Shown here in pieces: positions 58,129-64,000 of a stretch of 64,000 bases of DNA. Source of the DNA: Mantis religiosa (Eukaryota; Arthropoda; Insecta; Mantodea; Mantidae); contig CM060950.1 of the NCBI GenBank assembly GCA_030765055.1, positions 18,398,729 to 18,462,728 of the forward strand, in the 5' to 3' direction. The position numbers and the translations under genes are program-made. The stretch's first letter is position 1. Each line of letters starts with the position of its first letter. The notes under the pieces were generated by a model. It had not been told where the DNA came from, did not search any database, and worked only from the letters and a program-made list of their open reading frames with translations.

Positions 58129-58536
58129 GCAGTTATGGCCTGTTGAACTGGTTCAGGTTTATATGCATCACACTATACCGTGGGAAAAGTTTAAATGCAT
58201 CTTTCATTCATTAAGTAACAGCTTCAAATAAAGTAAATGTTTTCTAAACTTTAAAGAGTTTTGATATAACACTACATCTGAAGTAGAACCAAGCTTAATA
58301 AAAAAAATTAAGTGAGATTCAGTTTCCAATTCCTTTCTCTTAATTCAAAGAACTTAAAAGGTAAGTTTTACTTACCGAATTGCCCATTTATTTTTATTTC
58401 ATAGTAATAAATAGAAGTTTACTTAAATAGTGTGTCATATCCTTGTAAAAACAATAATGTTATTTCTAAAGACTACAAGGATTTTTCAGTCAACCTCCAC
58501 TGTCATCTAGTTTTTGTGTGAACATTTCTACTGAAG

Positions 58537-58812
58537 ATTTCCTCTGGTAGAACGGTCTTCGGTCTCCAGGCCGGTTTGTCCCGAAGTTTCTGAAACATGC
58601 TGGATAGGATACCAGTTGTACTGACCTACCAGAGGAGTTTCCAACTGGTCTATTGCAGGAACCTTGCCCTCTGCACTGTCATGACTCCTTGTGTTCACTG
58701 CCCTGTGTAGCCTCTTCCCTCATCCTTCCTCCTGGAAATGCTCCACTTGGGACATATGCATAATACATCTAGCGTACTCGCAGTGCATAATCCAATCCAA
58801 TCCAATCCAGTC
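58537..58812 (+). mobile_element. Retroposon with (AATCC)n tail and 9-bp target duplication
   Basis: CTACTGAAG flanks it at 58528-58536 and 58813-58821. The right end is AATCCAATCCAATCCAG. The body (GGTCTCCAGGCCGGTTTG, CTTGTGTTCACTGCCCTGTG) is unknown to me; probably a SINE or a severely 5'-truncated LINE. Confidence 0.65.
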
Positions 58813-58995
58813 CTACTGAAGGTTTCGACCGAATAATAATTAAAAGAGCTGGAAATTTTCTACTCAACTCACAAAAGTACCAGTGGATTTTATCAGAATC
58901 AAAAAAACGCAAAATACATCATTTACTATTTTAGATGAAAGTAAATTCTGTAATTACTTTCTTGGAAGTGTTGAAAACAGTGTTGTTATGATAAA

Positions 58996-59181
58996 TTAAC
59001 TTTAAAGAGAGTCGATTAAAGACACTAGACAACACTTACTTTTAAATTTTTCTGGAACTAGTTTCAGAGGCTTTGCCTCTATCATCGGCCGATGATAGAG
59101 GCAAAGCCTCTGAAACTAGTTCCGGAAAAATTTAAAAGTAAGTGTTGTCTAGTGTCTTTAATCGACTCTCTTTAAAGTTAA
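58996..59181. repeat. 186-bp spacerless palindrome abutting a Penelope-like element
   Basis: The two 93-nt arms meet at 59088/59089 (ATCATCGG|CCGATGAT). I found a single mismatch, CTGGAAC against CCGGAAC. Each arm reads outward CCGATGATAGAGGCAAAGCC, then TCTGAAACTAGTTCCGG, then AAGTAAGTGTTGTCTAGTG. Confidence 0.92.
59089..59125 (+). ncRNA. Hammerhead-ribozyme-like motif (candidate), with a mirror copy on the minus strand at 59052-59088
   Basis: CCGATGA resembles the CUGAUGA core with U4 changed to C. A perfect 6-bp stem (AGAGGC, loop AAA, GCCTCT) follows, then GAAA and a short self-complementary ACTAGT that could be stem III. Penelope-like elements are known to carry minimal hammerheads in their terminal repeats. 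The core substitution argues against activity here. Confidence 0.4.
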
Positions 59182-59928
59182 ATTCTGTAATTTTTAATCG
59201 TAAAAACTCTTTGTAGTCAGTTTATTGACACTTGTCACTTACTTTTCTTATATTATTGAGGGACTAGTTTCAAAGGCCATTGTCTCCATTTTCAACCTCT
59301 CTCCAACTAGCATCTGTTGTCTGCTCTCCTCTCTCTGGTGGTGGAACTGAACTTCTTTGTCAAATTATCTACTGGTGGAATTTCTAAGTTCATTACGAGG
59401 TCCTTATTTTTTCATATGAATATGTTCTTCCATGCTGTTAGTTTATTTTGGTTTATCACTCCTTTTAATAATTTTGGATTTGGATCACTGTCGTGATTTT
59501 TGTACCAAAAATGAAATGCTACTGCTGACTTTTCTTCTTGTTTCAATCTGATGTTTCTAAAGTGCTCTTTGACTCTGGTTTTTAGATTTCTTTTAGTTTG
59601 ACCTATGTAGCATTTTTCACAATTTTTACAACTTATTTAGTATATTCCGGATCTGTTAACTGATGATATTCCATCTTTTGGTTTTGAAATTAGCAATTTT
59701 AAAATTGAATGTCCATTCGTAGGTGCCAAGATTATTTTATTCCTTAAAGATCTTTTTAAATTTACTAAATGTTTTTGGGTGATATGTTCATGAACTGAAT
59801 ATGCTGTTGCTTTCTTCTTCTTTTGTAAATGTGGTTGCTTCCTTAATGATTTTTTTTTAGTTTAGCTTTTCTAATTTTATTAAATACCAGACATTTGTTG
59901 TATTCATTTTCTTCTGCTATGTGCAGTA

Positions 59929-61253
59929 CAGGGGCGGTTCCTCCATAAGGTTGCAGGTTTGCGCTACTCCCACTGATTCTGAATATACAACAGGTGCATT
60001 TTGCACATTAAAGCTGTACTTGTTTGCATTGTTTTATATACAGACATGTTTCAATTACGCTTATTGTCTGTAGCTACCCATGGCCGCAGAAGTCGAAATA
60101 AACAGAGGTTAGCTGTAGGAGCCGCCAGGTTTGTAGTGAAGTGTTAACCTAAGATTTCGCCCAAATGTGGGTTCTCTGAGGGGGTTGCGTGAAGGTGAAG
60201 AGATGAGATTGGCTTCTTATACATTGCTTAAATGGAGGTTTATAAACCTAGCTCCTCCTACTCTTAGCAACGGCTATAGCGTGACCTTCTGGCTTAGCTT
60301 CTCTGTGCTCTGCTTTTCGAACACAGGGAGAATTTAATTAAATGCATTGAGGTTATTCAGGAGAGAGCTCTGTTAAACAACAACGCCACACCTGTTCAGG
60401 CCTCTGGGTTTATGGCCACTTTGAAAGATTATAATTTTATATTCTGGCTGTCTTTCTTCTACAAGATCTTGCCCCATGTGGACATTTTGTACAATCAGCT
60501 GCAGAAACGAGACTGCAATGCAACATTTGCCATCGCCCAGCTAAATACATTTGAAAGGGAAGTGCAAAAGGTAAGAAATAGCGTGGATATCGAGGAACAC
60601 GAAGAAACTGCAATTAAGAGGAGAAGAATAGAAGATCATGATGTGAAAAGAAGAGAAGCTCTATAAGTATGTGACATTCTTAGAGAAGCAAAGGACAGAT
60701 TTAGCTTCACGGAACATCTGGTAGCGTCGACTTTGTTTCATTAAGAAAATTTCTAAGATATTTCCAAAGGATTTCCTTAGAGAAACAATAAGGTTCTATC
60801 CTTTTATCATTGGAACAAAAATTCATAGAGAACTGACTGTAATTTACAGTCAAGAGGAATTTCGTGGAATGTCCGGCGCTTTGTGCTTGATGGACTTCAT
60901 TAAGGAAAACAATTTATGTGCTACATTCAGCGAATATGTCAAACTTCTCCGAGTACTGTTAAATATGCCAATGTGTACCGCTGAAGCAAAATGCTGTTTC
61001 TCAACTTTAAAAAGAATAAAAACTTTCCTTAGGAACACAATGTCACAGGACCGATTGTCAGCATTAGCAATGCTTTCAATTGAGAGAGAGTTTGTTATGA
61101 AGATCAGTGACTTCAACGCAAAAGTTATCAATAGATTCGCCAGGTCTAAGGAGAGTAGAGCAGAGAATCTGTATAAATAGGTGAGTCATTACTACTCTGT
61201 ATTTTATTTTTCATTTGTGCACCACCAATAATTTAACCCACTAGCCGCCACTG
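59929..61253 (+). mobile_element. hAT transposon, internally deleted, 8-bp target duplication
   Basis: CAGGGGCGGTT at the left and the reverse of CAGTGGCGGCT at the right, with GTGCAGTA (59921-59928) and GTGTAGTA (61254-61261) flanking. TIR type and 8-bp duplication are hAT hallmarks. At 1.3 kb it is too short to be autonomous. Confidence 0.88.
60326..61180 (+). pseudogene. hAT transposase remnant (N-part deleted, frameshifted)
   Basis: Frames: NLIKCIEVIQERALLNNNAT, then FWLSFFYKILPHVDILYNQL, QKRDCNATFAIAQLNTFERE to a stop at 60664. After a broken stretch (ETIRFYPFIIGTKIHRELTV) comes MSGALCLMDFIKENNLCATF and the dimerisation region TAEAKCCFSTLKRIKTFLRN, MSQDRLSALAMLSIERE. The last part is the C-terminal hAT signature (AE..FS.LKRIKT.LR..M...RL..L..LSI..). 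The wording is that of the ZMYM/zinc-finger-MYM-like hAT group. The N-terminal zinc finger and part of the catalytic domain are missing. Confidence 0.8.
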
Positions 61254-61655
61254 GTGTAGTATGTCTTTTTGTTCTTTGATATATTCTTCTTTATCCATGG
61301 GTATGATGACTATTCGGTGTGTAAGGCTGTTTATTATTGCATGTTCATCTATAATTGGGTTGTAGCTATTATTTTTTATATAATGTTCTGAATGTGTTGT
61401 TTTTCTGTAAATTCCAAATTTTATTTTTGTGTTATTCCTGATGATATTTAGATCCAAAAAGAGAGTTGTCCATTGTTTTCATTTTCTATTGTGAATTTGA
61501 CAATACTTTCTTGCAAATTGAATAAGTTTAATGCATCATCTAAATGTTTATTTGGCACTTTTGCAAAGATGTTGTCCACATATTTATACCAAACTTTGAA
61601 GATCCATGAGAAGGCCTTTTTAATTTGTGTTCAAATGCACTCATAAATAAATTTG

Positions 61656-62110
61656 CCAAAAGTTTTAAAAATTGTGAAAAATGCTACATGGGTCAAACTA
61701 AAAGGAATCTAAAAACCAGAGTCAAAGAGCACTTTAGTAACATCAGATTGAAACAAGAAGATAACTCAACAATAGCATTTCATGTTTGGAACGAAAATCA
61801 TGACATTGATCCTAATCCAAAATTATTAAAAGGAGTGATAAACCAAAGTAAACTAACAACATGGAAGAACATATTCATATGGAAAAATAAGAACCGCGTA
61901 ATGAACTTTGAAATCCCACCAGTAGATAATTTGACAAAGATGTTCACAGTTCCACTACCAGAAAGAGGAGAGCAGACAACAGATGCAAGTTGGAGAGTGG
62001 TTGAAAATGGAGGCAATAGCCTTTGAAACTAGTCCCTCAATAATATAAAAAAAGTAAGTGACGAGTATAAATAAACTGTCTACAAATAGTTTTTGTGATT
62101 GTACTAAATT
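61656..62110 (+). pseudogene. Penelope-like 3' end in inverted orientation (copy E)
   Basis: NCEKCYMGQTKRNLKTRVKE, then HFSNIRLKQEDNSTIAFHVW, DIDPNPKLLKGVINQSKLTT and IWKNKNRVMNFEIPPVDNL. It ends GGAGGCAATAGCCTTTGAAA, CTAGTCCC, AAGTAAGTGACG. It is the same 3' half as copy D but on the opposite strand, joined head to head at 61655/61656. This reads as an inverted terminal copy of one insertion. Confidence 0.78.
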
Positions 62111-62712
62111 CCCCCAAACACTCATATCTGTAGCTTTTGCTCATTCAGAAGATGTGTGCTTAATATTGAACATGAAAAATGTGTATTGTATGGTTCTAAA
62201 TATTTTGTTTTGTTTCAAACGTATAGACATGCACTGGTTAAACAGACAGTAAGGTTATCGTTAATGAGCATCTTATGATATTTATAAAGGTTGACCACAC
62301 TTCTCAAGCTGAATTTACTTTATCTCGGAATTAGATTTTCTAGAACATATACATAAATCTTTTTCTCACAAATTATAAGCATTGTGAAACTGAAATTTCT
62401 GTACAAATATAAGATAATCTGTTAACCTTCTGAAGCAAAAGTTTGAATAAAGTGTACTTGCTTTGATAAGCTTTCAGCTTTTCTACTTATAGGTGTTTCA
62501 AACGGAAAAGTTTTGTTTCATATGTTACATATGATGCAAAATAAATGATGCTCAGAATTACTGGGCAGTTGTGCATGTGCATCTTTTTAAAACCATTTAG
62601 GATAATCATATTATATCCTGCTCGTTTAATTTATGTATCTAGCAATATATTTATATACTGTTATTATTTTTTAAGGTAAAGTAACAAAAGTTTTTGTTGT
62701 ATTTATTTGCAG
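62111..62712. other. Intron 7 sequence before the last exon
   Basis: AT-rich, with a normal pyrimidine tract before 62713. Nothing else seen. Confidence 0.4.
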
Positions 62713-62858
62713 AATATGAAGAGGAATACTTGTTCTCCACAATTGCAATACCTAGACAACCTGCATCAGAATTCCATAGTTGTACTTCGAAACAAGAAAT
62801 ATCGAAATGGTTCCTTGTTTGGATATGTTTTTTGCTTATCTACTGTAACTCTAGCTGA
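62713..62858 (+). CDS. DIP-like gene, terminal exon with hydrophobic C-terminal tail (possible GPI signal)
   Basis: The acceptor TATTTGCAG ends at 62712 and the frame runs to TGA at 62856-62858, residues 320-367. It starts with an acidic EYEEEYLF stretch and then a polar spacer with Ser and Cys around residue 343. It ends in a hydrophobic stretch, WFLVWICFLLIY, followed by only CNSS. A hydrophobic tail with no cytoplasmic basic anchor fits a GPI-attachment signal, as known for many DIP/IgLON proteins. A short transmembrane anchor is the alternative. AATAAA signals follow in the 3' UTR. Confidence 0.8.
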
Positions 62859-63649
62859 TCACTTCTCCTATTGTCCATTTCTGTGAATTTCTTCAAAAAA
62901 GCTTTTATAATTTTTATGTAACATCAGTAGCCTTTACAATGTTATATTAAGTGAGAGGCAATTATGGACAAATGAATGTTTATAATTAACTTTTATTTCA
63001 TTCATAATCTCAGTAATTGTACAGCACAATGTATTCCTGTAACTCAATTTCAGAATGATATTGAACTTGTTGTTGTGTAACTGTTAATAATAAGTTTATG
63101 TAATACTGGAAACTGGTATATCTACTGTGTATTGTTGCAATAACTTTTTATGTTTGGGACTTCAGCATAACTTATTTGTCACCAATAAAATCCAAAAATA
63201 CTTTAATAAGAGCATATATACTATTGCTATTGAAATAATGGAAAACACAAATGGAGTATTTCTCTAAGTTTTATTTAACTATTTTAAACAGGCATGCACT
63301 GGCTGTAATAATTAGTACTAAAGGTATACAAGTTTCCTGTTTGTACATCTAATAAAAGGCATATTGGTTTAAATAATTATCATTGCTCTAAGCAGTTTAA
63401 ATCTAAAGGTATTTTATGTTATACAGAAATACTACTTAGCCCCAAAATAAGCTTGGAGTGCTTGGGTGCAACAGGTATAATATTATAGTTTTTTTTTTTG
63501 TAATGTCCTGGTAACTTTGTTATTCAGTGTATGGGTTGTGGTGCTTGAACTGCAATGTATTCACATCTGTTCAGTGTTACAGATGATGGAACGCAAGTTT
63601 AAATTTGATAGAGATACTGAAGGAAATCCATCACTAAAGTAGCAATAAA
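62859..63649 (+). terminator. 3' UTR of the DIP-like gene with candidate polyadenylation signals
   Basis: AT-rich sequence after the stop codon. Canonical AATAAA hexamers lie at 63184-63189, 63351-63356 and 63644-63649. The first, about 330 bp after the stop, is followed by T-rich sequence and is my preferred site. Which signal is used cannot be decided without transcripts. Confidence 0.5.
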
Positions 63650-64000
63650 AATTAACAATTCGTCCTATCCATCTGAATTGGGAAGTGGGAGTATTGTAAT
63701 CTGTTCAAAATGTACTTTCTAGATAGATGCAAAAGTGAAATGGTTCAGTGAGGTGTTCAAGCTCTAACATCCCTGCCCCAAATTCAGAACGTCTCGGGTT
63801 CAAATCCCATGGGCCACCAACCAAACTGGCCAGTATTGTTTTGCGACTTAATTCAGTTGGTAATCTAAATATTGGATGGGATAACTAATACCCCAACTTG
63901 AAGTTAAACTTTACATCCAAAACAATAGCAAAATGAAAACAGATGATGAGTCTTCTACCCACAGATAATGAAACCAGCTAAATAGACAGCACTCAATGCC
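63650..64000 (+). other. 3' flank with a tRNA-like patch (63735-63840)
   Basis: The B-box-like GGGTTCAAATCCCATGGGCC at 63798-63817 lies about 50 nt after an A-box-like GGTTCAGTGAGG. This resembles the head of another SINE family. No stable cloverleaf is evident. Confidence 0.35.

Larger units (their letters stand above)
59182..61655 (-). pseudogene. Penelope-like element, copy D, interrupted by a hAT element
   Basis: Minus strand: the RT part at 61655-61254 (LDLNIIRNNTKIKFGIYRKT, THSEHYIKNN, IIDEHAIINSLTHRIVIIPM) lies right of the hAT insertion. The GIY-YIG part and 3' end lie left of it (59720-59200): EKCYIGQTKRNLKTRVKEH-like with AVAFHF and a WKN..IWKN.DLVMNLEIPPV segment. Its 3' end AGTCCCTCAATAATATAAG precedes the palindrome. 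Frames are broken. Confidence 0.75.

Overview
This window looks like an intron-rich, AT-rich animal nuclear genome, most likely a hemimetabolous insect with a large, transposon-laden genome. The evidence is one insect-type immunoglobulin-superfamily gene spread over 57 kb with GT-AG introns, many arthropod-type transposable elements, tRNA-derived SINEs and very long microsatellites. I see no bacterial-style operon or ribosome-binding architecture. Species cannot be decided from the sequence alone.

The only host gene I can support runs on the + strand from 5815 to 62858. Eight exons splice in frame into 367 codons of a three-Ig-domain cell-surface protein of the DIP (Dpr-interacting protein)/lachesin-like family. 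It ends in a hydrophobic tail that could be a GPI-attachment signal, followed by a 3' UTR with several AATAAA signals. The signal-peptide exon lies upstream, probably outside the window. Each Ig domain is split over two exons. Exons range from 75 to 208 bp and introns from 1.7 to 17.7 kb.

Nearly everything else is mobile DNA in those introns. Left to right: non-LTR retrotransposon tails and tRNA-derived SINEs (two families, A and B); a large palindromic element with a tRNA-like module; degenerate Tc1/IS630-like (DDE_3), mariner and hAT remnants; a PIF/Harbinger-type element with TAA target duplication, internal tandem repeats and a Myb-like ORF remnant (12.5-14.2 kb); a nested LINE-in-LINE-with-SINE cluster (14.7-16.9 kb); two mariner copies (20-22.7 kb); Penelope-like elements (26.3, 50.1, 55.3 and 59-62 kb); a CGGBP1-like hAT remnant (29.1 kb); two Jockey-type LINE copies (29.7 and 32.1 kb); a young Ty3/gypsy-type LTR retrotransposon (35.75-44.16 kb) with gag, pol, two LTRs and a 4-bp target duplication; a 0.9-kb ATA microsatellite abutting a LINE 3' end; and a GC-rich island flanked by direct repeats (48.8-49.3 kb).

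The most unusual signals are: a 186-bp, almost perfect, spacerless palindrome (58996-59181) whose arms each carry a hammerhead-ribozyme-like core and which abuts a Penelope-like element; the recurrent inversion of Penelope 3' ends onto their own 5' ends; an apparent +1 gag/pol overlap in the LTR element together with a 32-bp LTR asymmetry that removes a TATA-like motif; and the Harbinger remnant with tandemly amplified transposase-like DNA.
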